DNA of 50,451 nucleotides from positions 1-50,451 of the forward strand of contig JAGXIL010000075.1 of the NCBI GenBank assembly GCA_024635655.1, given 5' to 3'. Position numbers and translations under genes: made by a program. Below the pieces are notes generated by a model that was not told where the DNA came from, searched no databases, and was given only the letters and a program-made list of their open reading frames with translations. Positions 1 through 8,034 of the stretch are shown piece after piece. The stretch's first letter is position 1. Each line of letters opens with the position of its first letter. This DNA is from Gillisia sp. Its GTDB lineage: Bacteria > Bacteroidota > Bacteroidia > Flavobacteriales > Flavobacteriaceae.

Positions 1-1
1 C

Positions 2-1939
2 AAGAAAGATTCTGTTGATGTGACCGATAATACCAATTCCCTGGTCAACCAATTTGCCGATGACACCAAGCTCATCCTCACCACCATTCAGAAGCTGAAC
101 AACGCCATTTCCCCCGGCCGGTATCAGTCCAGGATGGATCATTTACAGGACAAGCGTGTCGTATTTATTTTTGATGAATGCCACCGCAGCCAGTTTGGCG
201 ATACCCATAAAAAGATCACCAGATTCTTTAATAACTCCCAGCTTTTCGGGTTTACCGGCACTCCCATTTTTGCCGATAATGCCGCAAAAAATGATTTTGG
301 TAAACGCACTACAAAAGATCTCTTTGGAGAGTGCCTGCATAAATACGTAATCACCGATGCAATACGGGATCAAAATGTACTGAGATTCAGCATAGAATAT
401 GTGGGCCGCTACAAACAAAAGGGAAATACTTTTATAGATATTGAGGTGGAAGACATTGATACTTCTGAAGTATTGAACAGCTCAAAGCGTCTTGAAAAAA
501 TCACCGATTATATAATAAAATACCACGATACAAAAACCAAGAACCGGGAGTATTCTTCCATTTTTGCCGTGAGCAGTATCGCCAATCTCATCACCTATTA
601 CGAACATTTCAAGCGGAAAAAAGAAGCCGGGGAACACGACCTGCGCATCGCCACCATTTTCACCTATGGCGCCAATGAAGAAGATGAAGAAGCACAAGGC
701 TTGCTGCCCGATGATCTGGAACTTGCGGCAGATGCCGCACCAATCTATAAAACCAGCCACACCCGGGAAAAGCTCGATGAATTTATAGCAGATTACAACA
801 GCATGTACAACACTGCATTTTCAACTAAAGATTCAAAACAGTTTGAGAATTACTTTAAAGACATTAGCAAACGATTAAAGGAACGGGAAAAAGTAAGTTT
901 TAAGGACGAAGACCGGTTGGATATTATCCTGGTGGTAAATATGCTGCTTACGGGTTTTGATGCTAAAAAGGTGAACACGCTGTACGTAGATAAAAACCTG
1001 CGCCACCACGGCCTGGTCCAGGCTTTTTCCAGGACCAACCGGATCCTGGACGAGAAGAAATCGCACGGGGAAATACTTTCCTTTAGAAACCTAAAAAAAG
1101 CTACTGACGAAGCTATAGCACTATTTTCTAATAAAGAAGCCCGGGAAGACATCCTCCTCCCCGATTACGAAGCCATCACCGAAAAGTTTTCTGAAGCCTT
1201 TATAGAACTTTTAATAATTGCTCCCACGGTTAAGAGTGTAGACAATTTACCAAGTGAAGAAGAAGAGCTGGCTTTCGTGCAAGCATTTCGCGCCCTAATC
1301 CGCGCTAAGAATGTCCTCACCTCTTTTGCAGATTTTAATTGGGACGACGTTCCTATGGATGAGCAAACTTTTGAAGATTACAAGAGCAAATACCTGGGGC
1401 TTTACGAAAAAGCCAAAGGCGACCATCAAAAGCAGAAAACTTCTATCCTGGACGATGTAGATTTTGAACTGGAATTGATCCACCGGGACGAGATCAACGT
1501 CGCCTATATCCTAAAGCTTCTGGCCGGCCTCAAACAAGCCAAAGGCGCCGAAGCCAATGCTAAGAAAAAAGAAATTCTGGACATTTTGGCCGGAGATATA
1601 GAGCTACGCAGCAAACGAGAACTCATAGAAAAATTTATAGAAGAACACCTGCCAAAGATCAACGACATAGATTCCATTCCCGACGAATTTGAGCAATACT
1701 GGAGCGACCAGCGGGTACTGGCTCTGGGGAATTTATGTGAAGAGGAAAACCTGGATAAAGAACAATTCAAAGCCTTAATAGACACCTATATCTACAACGA
1801 ACACGAACCCCTGCGGGATGAAATCTTTAAATGCCTGGACAACCGGCCAAGCGTGCTAAAAGCGCGGGAGATTGGGGAAAGGATCATTAATAAAATGAAG
1901 GAGTTTGTGGAGGTTTTTGTGAGGGGAGTTGGGGCTTAA
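2..1939 (+). CDS. hsdR: Type I restriction enzyme R subunit, C-terminal part (5' end outside window)
   Basis: The frame is open from base 2, so the gene begins before the window; the GTG at base 20 is internal. This is the ATP-dependent translocase and nuclease subunit of a type I restriction-modification complex, which pulls in DNA after HsdM/HsdS meet an unmethylated site. The superfamily 2 motor is visible: Walker B FDECH near bases 169-183, motif III GFTGTP near 250-267, and the late motifs LLTGFDAKKV and QAFSRTNRI near 940-1045. A long charged helical C-terminus follows, typical for binding the methylase core. The N-terminal nuclease domain and Walker A are not in view, so activity cannot be judged. 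hsdM and hsdS would be expected upstream. The RelA/SpoT-domain gene follows 69 bp later on the same strand. Confidence 0.93.
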   Translation, partial: KKDSVDVTDNTNSLVNQFADDTKLILTTIQKLNNAISPGRYQSRMDHLQDKRVVFIFDECHRSQFGDTHKKITRFFNNSQLFGFTGTPIFADNAAKNDFGKRTTKDLFGECLHKYVITDAIRDQNVLRFSIEYVGRYKQKGNTFIDIEVEDIDTSEVLNSSKRLEKITDYIIKYHDTKTKNREYSSIFAVSSIANLITYYEHFKRKKEAGEHDLRIATIFTYGANEEDEEAQGLLPDDLELAADAAPIYKTSHTREKLDEFIADYNSMYNTAFSTKDSKQFENYFKDISKRLKEREKVSFKDEDRLDIILVVNMLLTGFDAKKVNTLYVDKNLRHHGLVQAFSRTNRILDEKKSHGEILSFRNLKKATDEAIALFSNKEAREDILLPDYEAITEKFSEAFIELLIIAPTVKSVDNLPSEEEELAFVQAFRALIRAKNVLTSFADFNWDDVPMDEQTFEDYKSKYLGLYEKAKGDHQKQKTSILDDVDFELELIHRDEINVAYILKLLAGLKQAKGAEANAKKKEILDILAGDIELRSKRELIEKFIEEHLPKINDIDSIPDEFEQYWSDQRVLALGNLCEEENLDKEQFKALIDTYIYNEHEPLRDEIFKCLDNRPSVLKAREIGERIINKMKEFVEVFVRGVGA

Positions 1940-2008
1940 ATCATAAATTTTAAAAAGAAATTCTTTTAAAAGTTCAATATCTAATCGTACTAATAAACAT
2001 ATGACTCA

Positions 2009-3235
2009 ATGACCAAATCTCAAGTCAATAAACTTGGCAAGGAAATTAGAAGTACTATTAAAGACGGAAAAGACCCTTCTCTAAATTTATTAGAAAACCT
2101 TCAAGAATACCGTACTTCTTACAAAGATGACTTATCTGCAGTTTTTGAAAAAATTTCCGATATCGCCAAGAATGCCAGAAAGGATAGTATAACCTCATTC
2201 CGAATTAAGCGCATTGAATCAATTCTCTCAAAAATAAAAAGACAACCAACCATGTCTTTAGGAAATATGGGAGATATTGCCGGTTGTAGAATACTTTTAT
2301 ATAGTGAAGATTCCTTGAATAAAGTTATTACCAATATTCGTGGAAATTTTATTGTAAAGAATGAAAATGATTACTTATCGCAGAATAAAGAAGATGGTTA
2401 TCGTGGTTACCATTTTTATATTGAAAGTCCTATTAATCCCAATAAAACAATTGAAATTCAAGTTAGGACAGTGAAAAGTCACAAATGGGCTTCAATGGTA
2501 GAAATTATAGATATCTTATATAACTTAAGAATTAAAGAAGGTCAAAAACATCAAGATTTTCAAAAGTTTCATTTACTTCTTTCAAAAAATGACTCTCTTA
2601 CGCTACGCCAAAAAAAAGAAGTAATTAAAATTGACGACAAGTATAATGTTCACAGCAAACTTAATGAAGTTTTCATTAAAAATCATGTGAAAATCCGTAG
2701 AGAATGGCTAGAGATTAGTCCGAATAAAAATCCCTACTTTATTATTGAAGTTGATGAGAATAAAACTTCCAAAATTTCATCATTTAGCTCCTACGAGATT
2801 GCTGAAAATGAATATTTTGAAAAATTTAAAATATCGCATAACTCCAATTTTGTTTTAACTCATATTGAGAAGCCTAACTTTAAAAGGCTATGTATCGCTT
2901 ACGCAAGTTATGTACTTATTAAGCATGATTATCTAAATGATTGGAATAAATACACCAGTGATATACTAAAGCAATTAATTAATAGAAAAGATTTTGATCA
3001 AATAAAATATTTTGGAGAATACACGAAGCGAAATCTTAAGGAACAACTGAGATTAATAGAAAGTGAATTTGAAGAAATATCTAACTATAGAAATGAAAAT
3101 GGTGACGATTATGAAGGTTATAATGAATGGATGGATGAAATAAAAGAGAGGGTAAGAGATCTAACAAAGATAGCAATTGAACAAACCCAGAATAAAAAAA
3201 GAAGGAGTTTATGGGAAAAAATGTTTGGTGAATAA
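2009..3235 (+). CDS. RelA/SpoT-domain protein (possible alarmone synthetase or pyrophosphotransferase effector)
   Basis: A 408-residue protein with a RelA/SpoT nucleotidyltransferase domain in roughly residues 60-170. Synthetase hallmarks are in order: a basic helix RIKRIESILSKIKR, DIAGCR with the metal-binding Asp at about D89, DGYRGYH at 129-135, and EIQVRT with the second acidic residue at E149, followed by KWA. No HD hydrolase domain precedes it, so it resembles small or toxin-type synthetases rather than the housekeeping Rel. Residues 180-408 are helical, charged and unfamiliar. Family knowledge: such domains make (p)ppGpp or ppApp, or pyrophosphorylate tRNA, and some act in toxin-antitoxin or phage defence. 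Start: ATG 2009 is chosen because the ATG at 2001 meets a stop after three codons. The position just after hsdR suggests a defence role (inference). G+C is clearly lower than in hsdR. Confidence 0.8.
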   Translation: MTKSQVNKLGKEIRSTIKDGKDPSLNLLENLQEYRTSYKDDLSAVFEKISDIAKNARKDSITSFRIKRIESILSKIKRQPTMSLGNMGDIAGCRILLYSEDSLNKVITNIRGNFIVKNENDYLSQNKEDGYRGYHFYIESPINPNKTIEIQVRTVKSHKWASMVEIIDILYNLRIKEGQKHQDFQKFHLLLSKNDSLTLRQKKEVIKIDDKYNVHSKLNEVFIKNHVKIRREWLEISPNKNPYFIIEVDENKTSKISSFSSYEIAENEYFEKFKISHNSNFVLTHIEKPNFKRLCIAYASYVLIKHDYLNDWNKYTSDILKQLINRKDFDQIKYFGEYTKRNLKEQLRLIESEFEEISNYRNENGDDYEGYNEWMDEIKERVRDLTKIAIEQTQNKKRRSLWEKMFGE

Positions 3236-3316
3236 TTTCTATAAAATAGTTTCAGATATTGAGTTTAAGCATAGCTAATGCCAAGTATGTTCTTTTTCAA
3301 ATTAGGTTTTAAAAGA

Positions 3317-4588
3317 TTAATTTTTACCCAATAATTTTTCAAAAACACTTGAAGAACCCGGCATAGTAGGAGAAGAATCATCTTTTAAAAGACCTGATTC
3401 CGCCCGACTAAAAATTGATTGTAGAACAAGAACTCTTTCTTCATTTTCAATAGCATTTTCTTTTTTCAAAGCTAAAAACACATATACTAATTGTTTTTTT
3501 TCTTCTGCATCTCTGGCTAAGTGGTATGCACTAAAAGATAATCTGGAAAAGATTTTAACGGAATAAGCCAAAAATGAAATTAAGGTAATGAAAACAATAG
3601 ACCAGCGAATAGCACTTCCAGTTTTTGAGAAAAGTTCCGATAATGTTCCATTAGAAATCATTGAAAGTATGACTACAAGTAGAATTACTGATATTGTAAT
3701 TGAACCCATTAAATATTTCAACCAATTTTTGGCCTCTTCATTTAATTCTCTTGCCCTGAGATTCCAATAGTCTGCTGGTTTTTCGAGCATTAATTTACTG
3801 GAATACAAACTTTCTAAATCACGGACTCTTTCAAGGTTATATTTGTTATATTCCTCTTCATTTTTTTTAGAAGTTTTAATCCAAGTATTAAAACCCTGTT
3901 GATTCTCCTCCAATAATTTCTCAGTACTATTGATATAATCTTCAGTTTTCTTTTCTAAGTCGGAATAAAATTGGTGAGTTTCTTTTTGTGTTTCTGTGAA
4001 AAGTTTTTCAAAGGAATTTCTTAGCCTGGAATTGCTACTCTTTTCATGTCCTCTTCTTTTTGGTAAAGTAGTGGAATCCTGATGCCTGAACTCATAAGCC
4101 ATCAATGCACCAGTAATTTGGTTAGGATTATTAAATGAGACACCATGACTTGGACGTAATAAATAATTAAAAGCACCATTATAATGGTCGATACTATACT
4201 TATCGTAGAGTTCCAAAAGAAATGTAGTAAAAGGAGATTCAGTAATAAAAGTTTCTTTTTTGTTTATGTTATTAAGTAAATTCTGAGATCCTTGCCATAA
4301 AGAATCCAATGTTGAAGTTTCTAAACCAGTTGTCTTGTTTAAAAAATCTTCCAATATTTCTCGAAGATTTTTAAATAAGCTCTTACTTTCAATCATTTCT
4401 TTTGGAATTTTAAAATTCACATTGCTCCATCCTCTGTCTTGTCTCTTCACAAATTGATAAATATCTCCAAATCCTACTTTTTTAATATGAATATTCAAAT
4501 GATCAAATTTGAAACTTGTCTCTAAATTTTTGTACCAATTCTTATTAGGAGAAGATTTTATCTTTTCATTAACCTCTTTTAAAGTCAT
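3317..4588 (-). CDS. Membrane protein with two C-terminal helices, resembling DUF6161 proteins
   Basis: A 423-residue protein convergent with the RelA/SpoT gene (81 bp between stops). The N-terminal half is soluble and contains an aromatic stretch HGVSFNNPNQITGALMAYEF. A long charged coiled-coil-like helix covers about 190-270. Two hydrophobic segments near residues 290-313 and 328-348 (VILLVVILSMISNG; SIVFITLISFLAYS) form a hairpin, followed by a cytoplasmic-looking tail. From memory this layout matches DUF6161, whose function is unknown; that assignment is tentative. A soluble sensor-like part on a two-helix membrane anchor is common among defence effectors that disturb the membrane, and the hsdR neighbourhood fits, but no function is shown. 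The DNA is AT-rich like the RelA/SpoT gene. Confidence 0.7.
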   Translation of the reverse strand: MTLKEVNEKIKSSPNKNWYKNLETSFKFDHLNIHIKKVGFGDIYQFVKRQDRGWSNVNFKIPKEMIESKSLFKNLREILEDFLNKTTGLETSTLDSLWQGSQNLLNNINKKETFITESPFTTFLLELYDKYSIDHYNGAFNYLLRPSHGVSFNNPNQITGALMAYEFRHQDSTTLPKRRGHEKSSNSRLRNSFEKLFTETQKETHQFYSDLEKKTEDYINSTEKLLEENQQGFNTWIKTSKKNEEEYNKYNLERVRDLESLYSSKLMLEKPADYWNLRARELNEEAKNWLKYLMGSITISVILLVVILSMISNGTLSELFSKTGSAIRWSIVFITLISFLAYSVKIFSRLSFSAYHLARDAEEKKQLVYVFLALKKENAIENEERVLVLQSIFSRAESGLLKDDSSPTMPGSSSVFEKLLGKN

Positions 4589-4858
4589 ATAATTGCTGGA
4601 TGTGTTAAAACAACTAATTTAATATTATTTTAACAATTTTACAGAAAACTCTTGGGCAATAAAATCGGAATGAATAAATTTTTTTAGGCACTGCTCCCTT
4701 TAAAATATATAAAGCATAACCTTCGCCCATATATTCATTTCCCGATAGTGGCTAAGACATTTTTTAATTTTACATTTCTTCCACAGCAAGATATTTAGCA
4801 TTTAATTGTTATATATTCTAAATCCAAAAACCATACTCACCCTCACATTCAAATAAAA
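4589..4858. other. Intergenic stretch with a leader-like relic
   Basis: No gene is seen. Bases about 4733-4785 read tcatttcccgatagtggc...acatttcttcca, which lines up by eye with about 6499-6553 immediately before the intact methyltransferase gene (tcctttcccactaaaggg...ccatttcttca). This suggests an old copy of that gene's leader whose coding part has been lost. The resemblance is imperfect and was judged by eye only. Confidence 0.35.
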
Positions 4859-4945
4859 GATCCATCTGTGAAAGCATTGACTCAAGACGAATCAAAGGTA
4901 GAGGAACTGGTAAGGTTAGAATTTCCGGAAGGGTTATTTGGGGTA
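4859..4945 (+). pseudogene. Fragment of a DUF2779 (Cas4-like/DnaQ-like) gene
   Basis: About 28 codons translate to a stretch ending in KVEELVRLEFPEG, which matches QVEELARLEYPEG near residues 49-61 of the intact protein encoded at 8734-10701, with further matches on both sides (DPSVKALTQ against DPFLQALAQ). The reading frame is lost just upstream and similarity disappears downstream, so this is a decayed remnant of a paralogous or duplicated copy. A methyltransferase fragment follows within 100 bp. Confidence 0.7.
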
Positions 4946-5030
4946 AGGAAGGAGTTACTATTTATATCCAGCGTAAAATCTACTTTGACCTATAAACTTT
5001 TATATTTATAAACCATTTTTTATTTTTCAA

Positions 5031-5279
5031 ATGACAAAAAAATTAAAAAAATTAAAAAGCCCTGGCCCACTTCAGATATATCAAAACAACTTGTGGGGTG
5101 GTAAAAAATCTAAATACTACTCCGGTTTAGGCTCACATCATCCTGAAACTGTAAATTCTTATATAGCTGTAATAACCGGTTTTCTAAAAGTTTTTGAAAC
5201 CCCTCTGTTAGTTCTATCAAACCTGTGGCGTTATTTCCGAATAATTACAGGCTTACAGCTTCCACATTACCATGAATAA
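5031..5279 (+). pseudogene. Truncated, frameshifted copy of the methyltransferase at 6553
   Basis: The first 60 or so codons parallel the start of the intact gene: NLWGGKKSKYYSGLGSHHPE here against NLWGGNKRDFYSGLGSHHPE there. Just where the SAM-binding motif DLGCGDFNIG should appear the frame shifts, giving LSNLWRYFRIITGL. The DNA still resembles the intact gene for about 40 bases in another frame, then similarity ends and a stop follows. Without motif I it cannot be a methyltransferase. It is either a pseudogene or a residual 82-residue open frame. Confidence 0.75.
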
Positions 5280-5299
5280 TAATATCGGGCTAAATATTT

Positions 5300-5307
5300 T
5301 ACATTTG
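5300..5307 (+). promoter_or_regulatory. Possible -7 element of the DUF2914 gene
   Basis: TACATTTG matches the Bacteroidota -7 consensus TAnnTTTG and ends 16 bases before the ATG at 5324. No TTG-type -33 element is visible at the right distance, so the match is only suggestive. Confidence 0.35.
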
Positions 5308-5323
5308 TCGCTACAGTAAAAAT

Positions 5324-6439
5324 ATGAGAAGAGCTCTAGAAAGATCCAAAAACAGTGCTTTTGGAAGGTTTATTATTCGCCATCAAAAGTACGCTCCCAT
5401 CCTTTTTTTTATGGGTGGTTTTATTTTTGACACTTTGACTTTAGGTCGTATAGATCGTGTTTATGACACGGTGGTTCTTTGCTCGCATATGGTTTTATTA
5501 TCATTAACGCTTTATTTATTTAATTTAGTGGATGATGCCAGGTGGCAAAATACTTTTATCGGGCGATATTCAGAATATTTTCCGCTGGCCATACAGTTCT
5601 TCTTCGGAGCACTTTCAAGTGCCTTTGTCATCTATTTTTTTAGAAGTGTGTCCTTATCAAAAACTATGGTTTTTTTCATACTGTTGGTTCTGCTCTTATT
5701 TGCAAACGAATTTCTTAAAAAGAAAATTTCGAACAAATACCTCCAGTTTAGTATTTATTTTTTTATAAGTTTTACCTTTTTCACCTTTATGATCCCTACG
5801 CTGATAAAGGAAATGAACACCTTTATATTCATCATTTCCGGAATTGTAAGTTTAGGTTGTACTCTGGCACTTATCCTGTTTATTTACTCGTCAAGCCCAA
5901 GCACAAGAGCTGAAATAAACTTAAAAAAACTGATCAGTTTTATCCTTTCTATCTATATAGTAATCAACGTTTTTTACTATTTCAATCTTATTCCACCGGT
6001 ACCGCTTGCTATGGAAACCGGGTTGGTGGCTCATAATGTCCAGAAAAAGAATAATCAATACATTGTTACTTACGAAAAAGAGGACTGGTATATATTCTGG
6101 CGTTCACATCAAAATACTTTTCATCGTCAGGCTGATGAAAGGGTTTATGTATTCACTTCTGTTTTTGCACCTACAGATATAAAAAAATCAATTTTTCATC
6201 GCTGGCAACGGTACAATCCACAAACCGGGAGTTGGGAAATAACCGAGGACATTGGCTTTAAAGTTACCGGTGGGCGTGATACTGGTTTCCGTGGATATAC
6301 TTTTAAAAAGAACCTTACGGAAGGCAAATGGGAAGTTCATATAATTACGGAAGAGGAACTATTACTGGGTGTTGTAGATTTTGAGATTAAAAATACTTCT
6401 GAACCTCCAAAAGAAGGAATGGTAAAGGAAGTATATTAA
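5324..6439 (+). CDS. Polytopic membrane protein with C-terminal DUF2914 domain
   Basis: 371 residues. About seven hydrophobic segments fill residues 25-222 (for example PILFFMGGFIFDTLTLG and FFILLVLLLFANEF), and a soluble domain fills about 230-360. The soluble part carries the DUF2914 pattern: VYVFTSVFAPTDIKKSIFHRW, then GRDTGFRGYTFKK and GKWEVHIITEEELLLGVVDFEI. The biochemical role of DUF2914 is unknown; the domain probably lies on the outer face of the inner membrane. The gene sits between the truncated and intact copies of the methyltransferase gene, as if a duplication had formed around it. The start ATG 5324 lies 45 bp after the upstream fragment. Confidence 0.8.
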   Translation: MRRALERSKNSAFGRFIIRHQKYAPILFFMGGFIFDTLTLGRIDRVYDTVVLCSHMVLLSLTLYLFNLVDDARWQNTFIGRYSEYFPLAIQFFFGALSSAFVIYFFRSVSLSKTMVFFILLVLLLFANEFLKKKISNKYLQFSIYFFISFTFFTFMIPTLIKEMNTFIFIISGIVSLGCTLALILFIYSSSPSTRAEINLKKLISFILSIYIVINVFYYFNLIPPVPLAMETGLVAHNVQKKNNQYIVTYEKEDWYIFWRSHQNTFHRQADERVYVFTSVFAPTDIKKSIFHRWQRYNPQTGSWEITEDIGFKVTGGRDTGFRGYTFKKNLTEGKWEVHIITEEELLLGVVDFEIKNTSEPPKEGMVKEVY

Positions 6440-6552
6440 TAAAGGTTTTCGTTAATTTTATTGAATGCGCTGTCAGTTAAAATAAAATAGATACTGGTAA
6501 ATTCCTTTCCCACTAAAGGGCTTAAAACATTATTCTATTTTCCATTTCTTCA

Positions 6553-7236
6553 ATGACTGAAAACAAAAAAATCAAGAAACCCTGGCCAACTAAAGATGCT
6601 ATGGTTCAGATATATGAAGGAAACCTCTGGGGTGGAAACAAGCGAGATTTTTACTCCGGTTTAGGCTCACATCATCCTGAGCTTGTAGATCCTTATGTAG
6701 ATGCAGTATTTACTTTTTTAAAATCTTTTAAAACTCCGCCGGTTGTTTGCGACTTGGGTTGCGGGGATTTTAATATTGGTAAACAACTGGTAAAGTACTC
6801 CAAAAAGTATATTGCACTAGACATAGTCCCGGATCTTATAGCACATAATAAAAAAGAATTCCAGGCAGAAAATTTAGAGTTTCAGGTTTTGGATATCGCA
6901 GCAGAGGATCTTCCTTCGAGTGATTGCGCAATTCTAAGGCAGGTGTTACAACATTTATCCAATGCCGAAATAAAGAAGGTGGTAAAAAAATTATACAATT
7001 TTAAATATGTTATTCTTACCGAGCATTTACCGGAAGAAGATTTTGAACCCAATAAAGATATTATCTCCGGTCAGGGAATCCGGCTAAAAAAGCAAAGTGG
7101 TGTAAATATTATTGCACCACCATTTAATTTTAAAGTGCAGAAAAAAAAACAGTTATTATCTGTTAAACACCCGGGGTTTAAAGGAGTTTTGGTAACTACC
7201 TTGTATAAAAACTTAACCGCAGAGAGCGCAAAGTAA
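6553..7236 (+). CDS. Class I SAM-dependent methyltransferase
   Basis: 227 residues. Motif I CDLGCGDFNIG lies near residue 65, the acidic end of strand 2 appears as IALD, DIAAEDLP follows, and a strand-4 region ILRQVLQHLSNAEI is typical of small Rossmann methyltransferases. The N-terminus holds a distinctive NLWGGNKRDFYSGLGSHH block, shared with the decayed copy at 5031. The substrate is unknown. The last codons (TAESAK, stop) are encoded by the first unit of the CGCAGAG repeat array at 7215, so the array appears to have replaced or extended the original 3' end. Confidence 0.82.
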   Translation: MTENKKIKKPWPTKDAMVQIYEGNLWGGNKRDFYSGLGSHHPELVDPYVDAVFTFLKSFKTPPVVCDLGCGDFNIGKQLVKYSKKYIALDIVPDLIAHNKKEFQAENLEFQVLDIAAEDLPSSDCAILRQVLQHLSNAEIKKVVKKLYNFKYVILTEHLPEEDFEPNKDIISGQGIRLKKQSGVNIIAPPFNFKVQKKKQLLSVKHPGFKGVLVTTLYKNLTAESAK

Positions 7237-7339
7237 AATCCGCAGAGGACGCAAAGGAAAATCCGCAGAGGGCGCAAACCCCGATAGCTATCGGGGCTGC
7301 GCACTTTGCGTAAATCTTTGCGACTTTGCGGTGAAAATT
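7215..7339. repeat. Left 'CGCAGAG...GCGCAAAG' array flanking the GxxExxY gene
   Basis: Three forward units beginning ACCGCAGAGAGCGCAAAG at 7216 are followed by a palindrome (7279-7296) and then by inverted units CTTTGCG ending in CTTTGCGGTGAAAATT at 7339. Forward and inverted units could fold into a long hairpin. A similar array lies at 7791-7992, on the other side of the GxxExxY gene. The first unit overlaps the end of the methyltransferase gene. Confidence 0.85.
7279..7296. repeat. 18-bp perfect palindrome within the left array
   Basis: CCCCGATAGCTATCGGGG is self-complementary over all 18 bases. Its 16-base core CCCGATAGCTATCGGG occurs again at 40680-40695 in an unrelated intergenic context, so it is a dispersed short element rather than part of the array unit. 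Confidence 0.85.
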
Positions 7340-7352
7340 AGAACTCTTCCTC

Positions 7353-7382
7353 TTTGCCGTTAAATTCCCTATCTTATAGTTG
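7353..7382 (+). promoter_or_regulatory. Possible promoter of the GxxExxY gene
   Basis: TTTG at 7353-7356, an 18-base spacer and TATAGTTG at 7375-7382 resemble the Bacteroidota TTTG-N19-TAnnTTTG promoter with one mismatch in the -7 element. It lies 17 bases before the ATG at 7399. Confidence 0.35.
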
Positions 7383-7398
7383 AACACAATTTTCAAAT

Positions 7399-7776
7399 AT
7401 GACCGAAAATGAGATAGCGGCAAGAGTAATTGGGCTTGGAATTGAAGTCCACAGATCTTTAGGTCCGGGTTTGCTCGAAAGTGCATATAAAGAATGTCTT
7501 TATTACAAATTGATAAAGGCAGGATTCAGTGCCCAAAAAGAAAAACCCATGCCACTTGTTTTCGAAGATGTTAAATTAAATTGCGGTTATAGAATAGATA
7601 TACTGGTTGAAAAAAAGTTGGTGATTGAAATAAAAAGTATTGATGCTCTAAATGATATCCATCTTGCTCAAACCCTGACCTATATGAAACTTGGAGATTT
7701 TAAATTAGGTCTGTTAATGAATTTCAATGTGGTTGTTTTGAAAAATGGGATTAAAAGAGTAGTTAATGGTCTTTAG
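7399..7776 (+). CDS. GxxExxY family protein (PD-(D/E)XK nuclease-like)
   Basis: 125 residues. The family signature GLLESAY (G24, E27, Y30) is present, followed by a restriction-endonuclease-like core: YRIDILVEKKLVIEIKS supplies the D and the E-x-K residues. The family name and nuclease-like fold are known; the cellular role is not. Members are often encoded beside short high-copy repeats in Bacteroidota and other phyla, and here the gene is exactly enclosed by two inverted repeat arrays (7215-7339 and 7791-7992). A role in spread or maintenance of those repeats is an inference. It is expressed alone as far as can be seen. Confidence 0.88.
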   Translation: MTENEIAARVIGLGIEVHRSLGPGLLESAYKECLYYKLIKAGFSAQKEKPMPLVFEDVKLNCGYRIDILVEKKLVIEIKSIDALNDIHLAQTLTYMKLGDFKLGLLMNFNVVVLKNGIKRVVNGL

Positions 7777-7790
7777 GATCTGTGTAAACC

Positions 7791-7992
7791 TCTGCGACTT
7801 TGTGGTAAAAGTGTAACCGCAGAGGACGCAAAGGAAAACTGCTAAGGGCGCAAAGAAAAGCCTGCGCACTTTGCGGGGGGAAAAATTAAACGCAGAGGGC
7901 GCAAAGGAAAAGCCGCTCCCGAAACTTCGGGAGGGCGCAAAGAAACCTTTGCGCACTTTGCGTCAATCTTTGCGCCTTTGCGGTGAAAATTA
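7791..7992. repeat. Right 'CGCAGAG...GCGCAAAG' array flanking the GxxExxY gene
   Basis: Units related to the left array: ACCGCAGAGGACGCAAAG near 7815, CGCAGAGGGCGCAAAG near 7891, and inverted units ending CTTTGCGCCTTTGCGGTGAAAATT at 7992. A separate hairpin (CTCCCGAA-AC-TTCGGGAG) sits inside at 7916-7933. Both arrays end in the same GCGGTGAAAATTA sequence, suggesting a common end for the repeat unit. Confidence 0.85.
7916..7933. repeat. Short palindrome inside the right array
   Basis: CTCCCGAA and TTCGGGAG are perfectly complementary across an AC loop. It occupies a position between array units comparable to the palindrome at 7279 in the left array. Confidence 0.75.
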
Positions 7993-8034
7993 ATACTCTA
8001 TTACCTTGATAAAAGGTCGGCAGACGTAAATTTA

